In this document: in pieces, positions 24,452-33,035 of the stretch
Position numbering within the stretch: the stretch's first letter is position 1
Layout: the number at the start of each line of letters is the position of its first letter
NCBI GenBank assembly: GCA_040437565.1
Contig: JBDOQK010000051.1
Coordinates: 124,001 to 188,000 of the forward strand
Direction of reading: 5' to 3'
From: Albugo candida
Lineage: Eukaryota > Oomycota > Peronosporomycetes > Albuginales
Length of the DNA: 64,000 bases
Translations under genes and position numbers: made by a program
Notes under the pieces: model-generated
What the model saw: the letters and a program-made list of their open reading frames with translations, nothing else
What the model was told of the DNA's origin: nothing
Database searches by the model: none

Positions 24452-25250
24452 TCACATAACCTTTTCAACGCTTGCGACCGAATTGAGGTAGCCGGTGATT
24501 GACAATAAAATAATCGCTACCAAACATGCCCAAAAACTGCATCCATAAAACCAACACGACCATTGTCGATCGTCCACCTTGCACGTTGCGTATGCGACAT
24601 TGATCGTATTGATTCGGTACAATTTTTGCTGTAAGAGCCATCCCCAAAGCGTTAATGAAACGGCCAATAGGATCGCTGGAGCATTCATTTAGTATACGAC
24701 TTTGTAAACAGAGATGCCGGCACGTACACGCAACAAACGTAAAGCAGCTAATAGTACCCTCTACCAACCCGGGTCTTGTTTTATAGACCGCAGCGATTGA
24801 GAATACAAGCACAATTGACGATAATACAGCTGCAGCTGCGGTTGTCGCTTGTATCGCTTTGATTTTATCACCACATAAGACCGAATGAAATGCCTTTCCG
24901 TCATTTAACATGTAATTTGGTGCTGCATTCATAACACTAGTTTTATAACTGTTAGCAAATCTGGTTCTGCAATATCAATACCGGTTACGAACCAAAACGC
25001 GTCGTATGGTAGAATTGTGTCGGACGCGTAAAATGGCTGATGCAAAATTCCAGACGATTGAAATGCAAAGAGACCAAATCCTTGGACGATTTTAACGTTG
25101 TCAGCTTCAAAGCGCTGCTGAAACCATGCGGGATACACCAACGAAAAGAAAGTGGATCCAGTTGAACACAATGCTAACAAAACAGCTTCATGGACGATGA
25201 GTGAATGTCAATGTGATTGTAGGTCGCTTACTAAAGATTGTACTCTTCAT
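24452..25250 (-). CDS. Four-pass membrane protein, claudin/PMP22-like topology
   Basis: Splicing on the minus strand gives one continuous protein from four exons: 25250-25232, 25173-24993, 24936-24728 and 24675-24452. The introns are 58, 56 and 52 nt. The donors are GTAAGC, GTTCGT and GTACGT, and the acceptors end ttgttag, aaactag and ctccag. The second intron has an alternative acceptor 12 nt earlier that keeps the frame. The protein of about 210 residues starts MKSTIFTLCSTGS and has four hydrophobic segments: the N-terminus, AIQATTAAAAVLSSIVLVF, ISCFTFVASILLAVSL and FWACLVAIILLSITGYL. Cys and Trp lie in the last loop (CKVDDRQWSCWFYGCS). The topology suits a small tetraspan protein of a surface or internal membrane, but no named family can be assigned. 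The model rests on frame joining, not on transcripts. Confidence 0.6.
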
Positions 25251-25533
25251 GTGAGGAGCAAGAGGTGCTGAAATTCGGAGAAAGAATTTACGAATATGAG
25301 ACTATGAGTGTGAATGTATAACAATGTGTAGAAAACCGCGAGTTTACAAATGCTCAAATTTCCATTTGATTTAATATAGACTTTTGTATGCACAGACACC
25401 TGGCAGCTACATATTTGTTCTCGATTTTTACACTCAAACCCAGAAACACCTTGCATTCGTAAAGACTAGCTGTCGCTCCACAAACGTGGAACATCCACGC
25501 AAATACCATTTATGCTTGCTTTTTGATGTTGTT
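25251..25533. promoter_or_regulatory. Intergenic region upstream of the membrane-protein gene
   Basis: About 280 bp between the FYVE gene's stop and the start of the membrane-protein gene; both genes run on the minus strand. It must hold the 3' end of the first and the promoter of the second. No motif stands out. Confidence 0.3.
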
Positions 25534-26073
25534 TCATGAACACTCAGTCGGTTTCTCAATAGTAGTATCAAAAGGAACTTGCACGCGTCGACCTTTTCGA
25601 GCCGATAGTCGAATTTTCCGCCACAACTTGTTGGGATAAGTCCGAACTGTAGGTCGCAAGACCGCAGAACGTGTCAATCGTCTAGGATATGACACAATAG
25701 TAGCTGGTTCAGATTCGGAACGCGGCGCATCATGAATTGGAAGAAAATCACGCAAAACGCAAATTTGACAAACTTTCTGCGGCTTTGTCATATTGAACCA
25801 AGGAATAGGATATTTTTCAGCTGATAAACACATTTTACAGCACGATTCACCACAATTACGACAATGATGACGACGACGTATTCGGAAATGAAAAGGCTGC
25901 AGGCAAAAAACGCACGCATTATGCGCATTGAATGCTGGTGCCTTCATTACACTCTCGTCTCCAGTACCCTGTTGATCTACTGCATTCGTACTTACCGACA
26001 CATATGCCATTTCGTGCACGGTCTTGTTCTTTTTCCAACGCCAAAATCTCATTTTATCCGTCCGTAAGTTCAT
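25534..26073 (-). CDS. Small FYVE-type zinc-finger protein
   Basis: A protein of 179 residues. The FYVE-type finger lies at residues 54-106: CVFC, then the basic signature RRRHHCRNCG, CCKMC and finally CQIC. This gives the eight zinc-binding cysteines of the family, with the R(R/K)HHCR patch that binds phosphatidylinositol 3-phosphate on endosomes. The WxxD motif that usually precedes the first cysteine is absent (PAFNAHNAC instead), so lipid specificity may be altered. The C-terminal 70 residues are basic and unassigned. The first ATG in frame is used; the frame opens a little further upstream without another ATG. The gene is intronless as read. It is probably an endosomal adaptor. Confidence 0.8.
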   Translation of the reverse strand: MNLRTDKMRFWRWKKNKTVHEMAYVSVSTNAVDQQGTGDESVMKAPAFNAHNACVFCLQPFHFRIRRRHHCRNCGESCCKMCLSAEKYPIPWFNMTKPQKVCQICVLRDFLPIHDAPRSESEPATIVSYPRRLTRSAVLRPTVRTYPNKLWRKIRLSARKGRRVQVPFDTTIEKPTECS

Positions 26074-26169
26074 AAATGAAGCTGCCCACAAGCATCGTCA
26101 TAAATGTCAAAATAACTTTTGATTGAAGGACGCCCAGTTGAAAGATCCAAGTGTCCATAATGTTGGACT

Positions 26170-27487
26170 AAAACGTGACTTGTGGATGATTGATGGAACG
26201 AGTCGTGGGGTACACATAGAGTACGCAAAATGCGTGCATGATCCTCATTTTCATTAGATCCTAGTTTTCTCCTACTTGCGCGTGGACAACACTAACACAC
26301 TTGCGACGATTGCAACACACGCACCGACTGCAGTCCAAGTGCTACGGCTTTCCGGGATGTGGAATTTACTCACCAATTCGGCCATTTTGCTTTTCAGGGG
26401 GATTGAACGTGTGTGCTCATTGAGATGGGTCTTGTGGTGTGCTTCATCTAGATCTCTTTGGATCATTTTTACCGCAATCGGGTGGTACATATCGCGTACT
26501 TTTGTAAAGAGTTGGATCGCATATTCATTTCCTACACTTTTAGACAAGTCTCGGAAAAGAGGACGAATAAATTTCATGCGACCTTGTTCTTCCAGAAATT
26601 GCATAACGCTTTTCAATGGACGGAAATCGTGCGCACGCAACGCGATAGTGTACCACCGAAAACGTAATTCGCTGTTTTTTGATGTTGTAAACAGATTGTT
26701 GACGTAAGTGTCGATAGCGTCAATGTGATCCGGAGTCAGAGAAATGCTGTTTTTTCCGAATTGATTGAGCAAAATGGTGTCCAAAAGTAAAACGAAGATA
26801 GCGTTCGGCCATAAAGATATTATTTGGGAGGACACCACCAAATTCCAATCATTTATTCCTTCACACATGGCTTTTCCAAGTGCAATAGCTTCATTCGTTT
26901 TCGTAGAGTCGAATTTCGGCTGTACGGGTGGCATTCCTGGGCTATAAAACCATTTTGACCAATCAATTTCACTTATTGCTTCTTGTTTCTCTTCGATACG
27001 TGTAAAATAGTCGATGAAAAATGATTCGAACTCTAATGAAGTGATCGTCTTGAACTTGAAATGTTGAATGTAGCTTTTGGCAAATCGTTCAAACGTTTCG
27101 TGTCCCCCAACAACGTTGGTCAAATATTGTAAGAAATTGAAACCTTTTTCATACGGAACCGAAGAGAAAACGTCATCCGGATCCACTTGATCACTGTCTG
27201 GGACCAAGTGTGTGTAAGGATGGAACTCACCGTACCCCTCAACCGACTCCTTCAGAGCGCGTAACCCAATCATGGCTTTGATATCGTACATAGCGGGATC
27301 CTGATAAATTCGCGTCATGATTTTTCGCTCGAGCCAAACTGTCCAGCCTTCATTGAGCCAGAAATCTTTCCATGTGTGGTTTGTGACCAAGTTACCGGTC
27401 CAGCTGTGCGCGATTTCATGGGCAACAACATCAGCCAAAGATCGATCTCCCGCCAATAGAGTTGGTGTAACGAACGTCAAACAAGGA
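26170..27487 (-). repeat. Unmerged contig-end copy of the aminopeptidase 3' part
   Basis: These 1318 bp are identical to 27588-28905 and are followed by a 100-N gap. They encode the C-terminal part of the aminopeptidase at 27690-29717, from just upstream of the zinc-binding motif to the stop at 26272, with no difference. A real recent duplication broken at exactly an assembly gap is unlikely. Without the copy, the FYVE gene and the aminopeptidase lie about 200 bp apart. Confidence 0.85.
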
Positions 27488-27587
27488 NNNNNNNNNNNNN
27501 NNNNNNNNNNNNNNNNNNNNNNNNNNNNNNNNNNNNNNNNNNNNNNNNNNNNNNNNNNNNNNNNNNNNNNNNNNNNNNNNNNNNNNN
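27488..27587. other. Assembly gap (100 N)
   Basis: Exactly 100 N between two identical 1318-bp stretches. Confidence 0.95.
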
Positions 27588-27689
27588 AAAACGTGACTTG
27601 TGGATGATTGATGGAACGAGTCGTGGGGTACACATAGAGTACGCAAAATGCGTGCATGATCCTCATTTTCATTAGATCCTAGTTTTCTC

Positions 27690-29717
27690 CTACTTGCGCG
27701 TGGACAACACTAACACACTTGCGACGATTGCAACACACGCACCGACTGCAGTCCAAGTGCTACGGCTTTCCGGGATGTGGAATTTACTCACCAATTCGGC
27801 CATTTTGCTTTTCAGGGGGATTGAACGTGTGTGCTCATTGAGATGGGTCTTGTGGTGTGCTTCATCTAGATCTCTTTGGATCATTTTTACCGCAATCGGG
27901 TGGTACATATCGCGTACTTTTGTAAAGAGTTGGATCGCATATTCATTTCCTACACTTTTAGACAAGTCTCGGAAAAGAGGACGAATAAATTTCATGCGAC
28001 CTTGTTCTTCCAGAAATTGCATAACGCTTTTCAATGGACGGAAATCGTGCGCACGCAACGCGATAGTGTACCACCGAAAACGTAATTCGCTGTTTTTTGA
28101 TGTTGTAAACAGATTGTTGACGTAAGTGTCGATAGCGTCAATGTGATCCGGAGTCAGAGAAATGCTGTTTTTTCCGAATTGATTGAGCAAAATGGTGTCC
28201 AAAAGTAAAACGAAGATAGCGTTCGGCCATAAAGATATTATTTGGGAGGACACCACCAAATTCCAATCATTTATTCCTTCACACATGGCTTTTCCAAGTG
28301 CAATAGCTTCATTCGTTTTCGTAGAGTCGAATTTCGGCTGTACGGGTGGCATTCCTGGGCTATAAAACCATTTTGACCAATCAATTTCACTTATTGCTTC
28401 TTGTTTCTCTTCGATACGTGTAAAATAGTCGATGAAAAATGATTCGAACTCTAATGAAGTGATCGTCTTGAACTTGAAATGTTGAATGTAGCTTTTGGCA
28501 AATCGTTCAAACGTTTCGTGTCCCCCAACAACGTTGGTCAAATATTGTAAGAAATTGAAACCTTTTTCATACGGAACCGAAGAGAAAACGTCATCCGGAT
28601 CCACTTGATCACTGTCTGGGACCAAGTGTGTGTAAGGATGGAACTCACCGTACCCCTCAACCGACTCCTTCAGAGCGCGTAACCCAATCATGGCTTTGAT
28701 ATCGTACATAGCGGGATCCTGATAAATTCGCGTCATGATTTTTCGCTCGAGCCAAACTGTCCAGCCTTCATTGAGCCAGAAATCTTTCCATGTGTGGTTT
28801 GTGACCAAGTTACCGGTCCAGCTGTGCGCGATTTCATGGGCAACAACATCAGCCAAAGATCGATCTCCCGCCAATAGAGTTGGTGTAACGAACGTCAAAC
28901 AAGGATTTTCCATTCCTCCATAAGGAAAAGATGGAGGTAAACACACTATGTCGTAACGCTGCCAGACATACTCTTGGCCTGTTATGGCTTCAGCATGTTG
29001 TAGGAATTCCTCCGTTTGAGCAAACTCGTACGCCGCCTTGGCAACAACATTTGCTTCCGCCCACACTCGACTTCGTGGTCCCAATTCCATGCTTTCTAAT
29101 CGACCCGCTGCGATGGCGATCAAGTACGACGGAATAGGTACGTTTTGCTGATACACAAATACATTGTTATCTTTGGCAATGTCTGCCGCTGCTTGAAGTG
29201 TACCCTCATGATCCAAGACGGCACTAAGTACGGAAGTGCACCAGGAAGGTACGGTTACGGTTGCTCGGTATGTAAATTTACATGACGGTGTATCGGGACA
29301 AGGTAAAAGTGTCCGCGCGTGGATTGCTTGACATTGTGTGAATAAGTACGGATGACTCTTGCTCGCTGTCTGCTCCTTTGGTAGCCACTGTAACCCTACC
29401 GATAGAGACGTGGTTTCATACGCAATTTTTATTCGCGTCGTCGTCGCAGTGATAGGTATCTTCAAGCCAGAGCCAAATATTGGACTCTCATCACACAAAT
29501 AAAAAACGACTTTTGTATCGTCGACGCTGACGGACTTGATAACTAAATGATTTGTGTCAACGATCGCGTCCGTCGAAGCAGATCCTTTCTTCAACGCGAT
29601 AATATATTCAGCCTCACCAATTATTTTCTTGTTTTGAAAATCAATCGAAATGGTCCAATTCAAATGCTCATACTTGATGTCACGCAAATTCGCGTAAGAA
29701 TGATTCTCCAAGATCAT
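27690..29717 (-). CDS. M1 aminopeptidase, leukotriene A4 hydrolase type, with C-terminal membrane anchor
   Basis: A 675-residue M1 zinc metallopeptidase. The exopeptidase motif GGMEN is at 267-271, the zinc motif HEIAH at 294-298, and the third zinc ligand is Glu317 in LNEGW. This is almost exactly the numbering of human leukotriene A4 hydrolase, and the surrounding words (NPCLTFVTPTLLAGDRS, AHSWTGNLVTN) are typical of that subfamily. A helical C-terminal domain follows. Family enzymes remove N-terminal residues from peptides; epoxide-hydrolase activity in this organism is only a possibility. About 60 residues longer than the human enzyme, it ends in a hydrophobic segment near 654-672 (VGACVAIVASVLVLS) and a short basic tail, which suggests a tail anchor in a membrane. 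No intron. It shares a short divergent promoter with the deacetylase gene. Confidence 0.93.
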   Translation of the reverse strand: MILENHSYANLRDIKYEHLNWTISIDFQNKKIIGEAEYIIALKKGSASTDAIVDTNHLVIKSVSVDDTKVVFYLCDESPIFGSGLKIPITATTTRIKIAYETTSLSVGLQWLPKEQTASKSHPYLFTQCQAIHARTLLPCPDTPSCKFTYRATVTVPSWCTSVLSAVLDHEGTLQAAADIAKDNNVFVYQQNVPIPSYLIAIAAGRLESMELGPRSRVWAEANVVAKAAYEFAQTEEFLQHAEAITGQEYVWQRYDIVCLPPSFPYGGMENPCLTFVTPTLLAGDRSLADVVAHEIAHSWTGNLVTNHTWKDFWLNEGWTVWLERKIMTRIYQDPAMYDIKAMIGLRALKESVEGYGEFHPYTHLVPDSDQVDPDDVFSSVPYEKGFNFLQYLTNVVGGHETFERFAKSYIQHFKFKTITSLEFESFFIDYFTRIEEKQEAISEIDWSKWFYSPGMPPVQPKFDSTKTNEAIALGKAMCEGINDWNLVVSSQIISLWPNAIFVLLLDTILLNQFGKNSISLTPDHIDAIDTYVNNLFTTSKNSELRFRWYTIALRAHDFRPLKSVMQFLEEQGRMKFIRPLFRDLSKSVGNEYAIQLFTKVRDMYHPIAVKMIQRDLDEAHHKTHLNEHTRSIPLKSKMAELVSKFHIPESRSTWTAVGACVAIVASVLVLSTRK

Positions 29718-29853
29718 AGTTCGCTAATGAGGGAGGTGAAACCGGTTTCTTGTTTAAAATGAACCGGTTTGTGGATAAGATGATTTTCCGGTTCAGGTCC
29801 GACCAGAAGCACAAGCAATCATGTAAAAGCTGTTGGCAATAGTAATTTTTCAG
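29718..29853. promoter_or_regulatory. Divergent promoter with repeated AACCGGTT-type motifs
   Basis: Only 136 bp separate the start codons of the aminopeptidase (minus) and the deacetylase (plus). The palindrome-containing word aaccggttt occurs at 29740-29748 and 29762-29770, and a half-match ccggttc at about 29788-29794. The near-regular spacing of about 22-25 bp suggests a binding site for one factor controlling both genes. No factor is known to me for it. Confidence 0.45.
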
Positions 29854-31059
29854 ATGACATTTTCACAAACAGAGACGGAGTGTATCCCAATTATTTCGGC
29901 TTTACAGTTGCAACATCAAGGAACACAAGTTTCGGGTCACGCTCACGTGGGTTACACTGCCGATATTCACGTTGCCTGTTATTTCGTATGCAAAGCATCG
30001 CTATATAGTGAAGACGAAATCAAACGTATAGCGTGCGTTTGCAAAAAATGGAAACATCTGGTTGATTCTGTCCATTTTGGTGCCCAAAGTCTCTTGCTCA
30101 CTGATGAAAAATGTAAACAACATCGCATTCCACAGCGATCCGAACGTCCCGAGCGAATAAGCACCATCATGCGCCGACTTGAACAATGTTTTCCGCATGT
30201 ACGGATCGTGGACGGTGTCAATCCTGCGTCACGATATCAGCTCGAGCGTTTTCACACAAAATCCTATATAAATATGTTGTATCAATTCCATCGCAAAATC
30301 AACGCAAGCCGACGGGCAGATCCATCCAACACGAGCTTTCAATATGTCACCATAGATGAGGACACTATCATGATGGACGGTACGCTCGATGCGTGTCTAG
30401 CTGCTGCCGGTGCCGTGTGTGATGCAATTGACGCCGTGATGAATCCGTTAGGTTCGATAAAAAACGCATTTTGCGTGATACGTCCACCCGGACATCACGC
30501 GGAAGCAAATACCGCAATGGGTTTCTGTTTCTTGAACAACGTTGGAATAGGCGCATTTCATGCGATTGATCGGTATTTACTACAACGCGTCGTAATCATC
30601 GATTTCGACGTACATCACGGAAACGGCATTGAACATAGATTAAAACAGGAAAACCGCACTTTATACATCTCTATCCACCAGCATCCATTATATCCGTTCA
30701 CCGGCACACAAAGTACGCTCAATTGTCATAACGTCGCCGTTCCCAAAAATACCACCTCGCACGAATATCGAAAACATATCCTCCAATCGGTTGTACCACG
30801 AATTCAGTCATTCGAACCAGATCTGATTCTATTAGCGTCCGGTTTTGACGCACACAAAAACGATCCGCTGGCACAAGTTTGCTTACAAACAGAAGATTAC
30901 TATTGGCTCACAAATCGTTTTACCGAATTAGCGTGGCAGTATTGCCATGGTCGTATTGTATCCGTATTAGAAGGCGGTTATCATTTACCGTCTTTAGCGG
31001 ACAGCACGGAAGAGCATTTTCGTTCATTGATTCACGGATCGTACCCGTTTTTGTCCTAA
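29854..31059 (+). CDS. Class II-type histone deacetylase with an F-box-like N-terminus
   Basis: A protein of 401 residues counted from the first ATG; the frame opens 21 nt earlier at a TTG. The deacetylase domain covers about 90-380. RPPGHHAEA (210-218) holds the catalytic His pair, DFDVHHGNG (250-258) and SGFDAH (329-334) supply the zinc ligands Asp252, His254 and Asp332, and LEGGYHL (372-378) carries the active-site Tyr. The LEGGY form is typical of class II and acetylpolyamine-hydrolase relatives. Residues 38-75 (IHVACYFVCKASLYSEDE, then VCKKWKHLVDSVHF) resemble the second half of an F-box, which would bind Skp1. It probably deacetylates histones or other proteins. Intronless. Its stop overlaps that of the dynein gene on the other strand. 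Confidence 0.92.
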   Translation: MTFSQTETECIPIISALQLQHQGTQVSGHAHVGYTADIHVACYFVCKASLYSEDEIKRIACVCKKWKHLVDSVHFGAQSLLLTDEKCKQHRIPQRSERPERISTIMRRLEQCFPHVRIVDGVNPASRYQLERFHTKSYINMLYQFHRKINASRRADPSNTSFQYVTIDEDTIMMDGTLDACLAAAGAVCDAIDAVMNPLGSIKNAFCVIRPPGHHAEANTAMGFCFLNNVGIGAFHAIDRYLLQRVVIIDFDVHHGNGIEHRLKQENRTLYISIHQHPLYPFTGTQSTLNCHNVAVPKNTTSHEYRKHILQSVVPRIQSFEPDLILLASGFDAHKNDPLAQVCLQTEDYYWLTNRFTELAWQYCHGRIVSVLEGGYHLPSLADSTEEHFRSLIHGSYPFLS

Positions 31060-32005
31060 TTTGATGTGGATAACGTAGATTCCAAGTTGGCTTTCAGCTT
31101 ATCATTGATACTCCGTAGTTGGTCGGTTTCCTCACGATGCCGAATTTCCTCAGCCTCTTTTTTTTCCTCCTCACGGCGCACAACCACCTCACAGCGTGTT
31201 GCAAGCTCTTCGATCTGTGATTGAAGATCACGAGTATCCAATTCCAGTTGACTTATTTCACGTTCATTCTCCATTTTTTTCTGTTGCGCCATAAGCGCTT
31301 TCCGTATTCCAAATGCGATACTACTTTCGTATAAAGTTTGGTAGGCAGCAATCGTCATCCGAGCCTCATCTCGCACTCGGAGTAAGAGCAACCCTCTTTC
31401 AGCACAATTGATTGTAACTTGGCGAATCAGTTCATCTTTCATACAATATATCAGCTAGTTATGGGGAAAAAGGTCTTACATACCAAAGCATTGGGCGTAG
31501 AGCTCCTCACGAATGGGACAAATACCGGTTTCTCGTGCTTGACGTTGTTGGAGACGTAAATCAAGGTTATCCTAAGAATTAGGATGTGAGGGATGTGAGA
31601 ATGCGAGAGTATTGTCTGAGTACTTGTAAATTGATCACATCCAAGCGTGTGGCAGGCGTAGTAGAGACGTATTGGACCCACAGTTGTCCGTCTTCCGTCC
31701 ATTCTCTGTGTATCGATCATTTAGATGCGTATCAAGCTGGTGGTAGAGAAGAAGAGATACTTTGGTGGAAGAATTGAGTTCAAGATGTCCTCTGTTGTGG
31801 TGTCCAATGGTGCTTTAGAGGGTTTTTTTACCGGAGACTCACTCGAGCGAGTTGATGTGCCCGCTTTTGTGTGGGTTGCTCTTCGGACGGATACTGGGGA
31901 TTGTGGAGGAATTGGTTTATTGGGAGGTTTGGTTTTTATATCCTTTGTTGTGCTGACAAGAGTGGGCGTGCTGTACTTTACAAGGGAATTCTGCGGTGGC
32001 GGCAT
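31056..32005 (-). CDS. DNALI1: Axonemal dynein light intermediate chain p28 (DNALI1 type)
   Basis: Four exons on the minus strand: 32005-31761, 31705-31624, 31571-31484 and 31435-31056, with introns of 55, 52 and 48 nt. The joined protein of 264 residues is collinear with animal and algal p28. It starts MPPPQNSLVKYSTPTLV, continues ILPPKEWTEDGQLWVQYVS and TRLDVINLQ, then LRLQQRQARETGICPIREEL, and has the hallmark FDELIRQVTINCAERG. A coiled coil follows (about residues 185-255). In cilia this chain sits with centrin or actin on single-headed inner-arm dyneins and is needed for beating. It implies a flagellated zoospore stage. It is divergent with the peroxiredoxin gene (252 bp) and overlaps the deacetylase stop by 2 nt. 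Confidence 0.93.
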
Positions 32006-32257
32006 CGATCAATTTTGGATCTTGAAACGTCACGAATAATCGGTATTGTAAGGGTATTACCGATAGGAAGGAATGTTAACGGTTCAAAGAAAGCTTCCGT
32101 AACTGAATCGGTTCGTAGCTTATTGAACCGAATGGTTGCGGAATGTTTTTACATCAGACCTCTAATAGCGAATGTATCAACTTTGGGAATTATATCTACG
32201 AGCATGTCTCGAAAGTATCATTTTCGGATTTCATACACTGACTAAATACCTTCAATA
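32006..32257. promoter_or_regulatory. Divergent promoter, dynein p28 and peroxiredoxin
   Basis: 252 bp between the two start codons. Plus-strand reading frames here have no family features. No sequence motif can be singled out. Confidence 0.4.
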
Positions 32258-32854
32258 ATGGCCCCTAAAGTACGTCACCCCGCGCCTGATTTCACGTGCC
32301 GTGCTGTAGTGAATAAAGAGTTCAAGACAATTAGTCTTGAAGAGTACAAAGGGAAATACGTTGTCCTCTTTTTCTGGCCATTCGATTTCACATTGGTATG
32401 TCCAACAGAAATCATCGCGTTTAGTGATCGTGTGGAAGAGTTCCGCTCTATCGGCTGTGAAGTCATTGGAGCGTCTGCGGACTCTGTGTTTTCCCATTTG
32501 GCCTGGATCAACACTCCTCGAAAGAAGGGAGGTATTGGCGAAATGAAAATTCCTTTGATCTCTGATTTCAACAAGGAATTGAGCAAAGCGTACGATGTAT
32601 TGGTGGAAGGTGGCGATGAAACTGGAGCCACTCTGCGTGGACTTTTCATAATCGATGATAAAGGTATTTTGCGACAAAGTACTATTAACGATTTACCTGT
32701 CGGAAGAAATGTCGATGAAACGTTGCGATTGGTTCAAGCATTCCAGTATACCGATGAACACGGTGAAGTGTGCCCCGCAGGCTGGAAAAAAGGCGCTCGT
32801 ACGATTAAACCAAACGCCAGCTCCGAGTATTTCGAAGCGGTTAACAGCCAATAA
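32258..32854 (+). CDS. Typical 2-Cys peroxiredoxin (Prx1/AhpC type)
   Basis: A 198-residue thiol peroxidase that reduces hydrogen peroxide and alkyl hydroperoxides, with thioredoxin as the usual reductant. The peroxidatic Cys48 lies in FTLVCPTE and the resolving Cys172 in GEVCPAGW, the arrangement of the dimeric 2-Cys class. The GGIG loop (91-94) and the C-terminal YF pair (191-192), which together make eukaryotic enzymes prone to overoxidation, are both present, so it may act as a peroxide sensor as well as a scavenger. The usual YPLDFT is replaced by WPFDFT. No targeting peptide, so it is probably cytosolic. Intronless and full length. For a biotroph it is part of the defence against the host oxidative burst (inference). 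Confidence 0.96.
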   Translation: MAPKVRHPAPDFTCRAVVNKEFKTISLEEYKGKYVVLFFWPFDFTLVCPTEIIAFSDRVEEFRSIGCEVIGASADSVFSHLAWINTPRKKGGIGEMKIPLISDFNKELSKAYDVLVEGGDETGATLRGLFIIDDKGILRQSTINDLPVGRNVDETLRLVQAFQYTDEHGEVCPAGWKKGARTIKPNASSEYFEAVNSQ

Positions 32855-33035
32855 GATCGTGACATTTAAGGAAGGCTACACAGGTTGATAGCCTAGCATT
32901 TAACGAATGCATTTGTTTTGACAAGTTACCGCTCACATTATTCTAGGATTAATAACCTATAATTGTGGTTTGGAACATTATTACTTTATTCAGGAGTGTC
33001 CGCTTTGATTGCGCGATTTTCAAGCAATTGACGCA

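Noticed and set aside
26272-27672. A second, partial aminopeptidase gene in tandem
   Set aside because: It is identical to the 3' part of the neighbouring gene and ends at a 100-N gap, so it is best read as an unmerged contig end.
31586-32245. Plus-strand genes over the dynein exons
   Set aside because: The frames are antisense shadows of the p28 exons and its promoter, with no family features.
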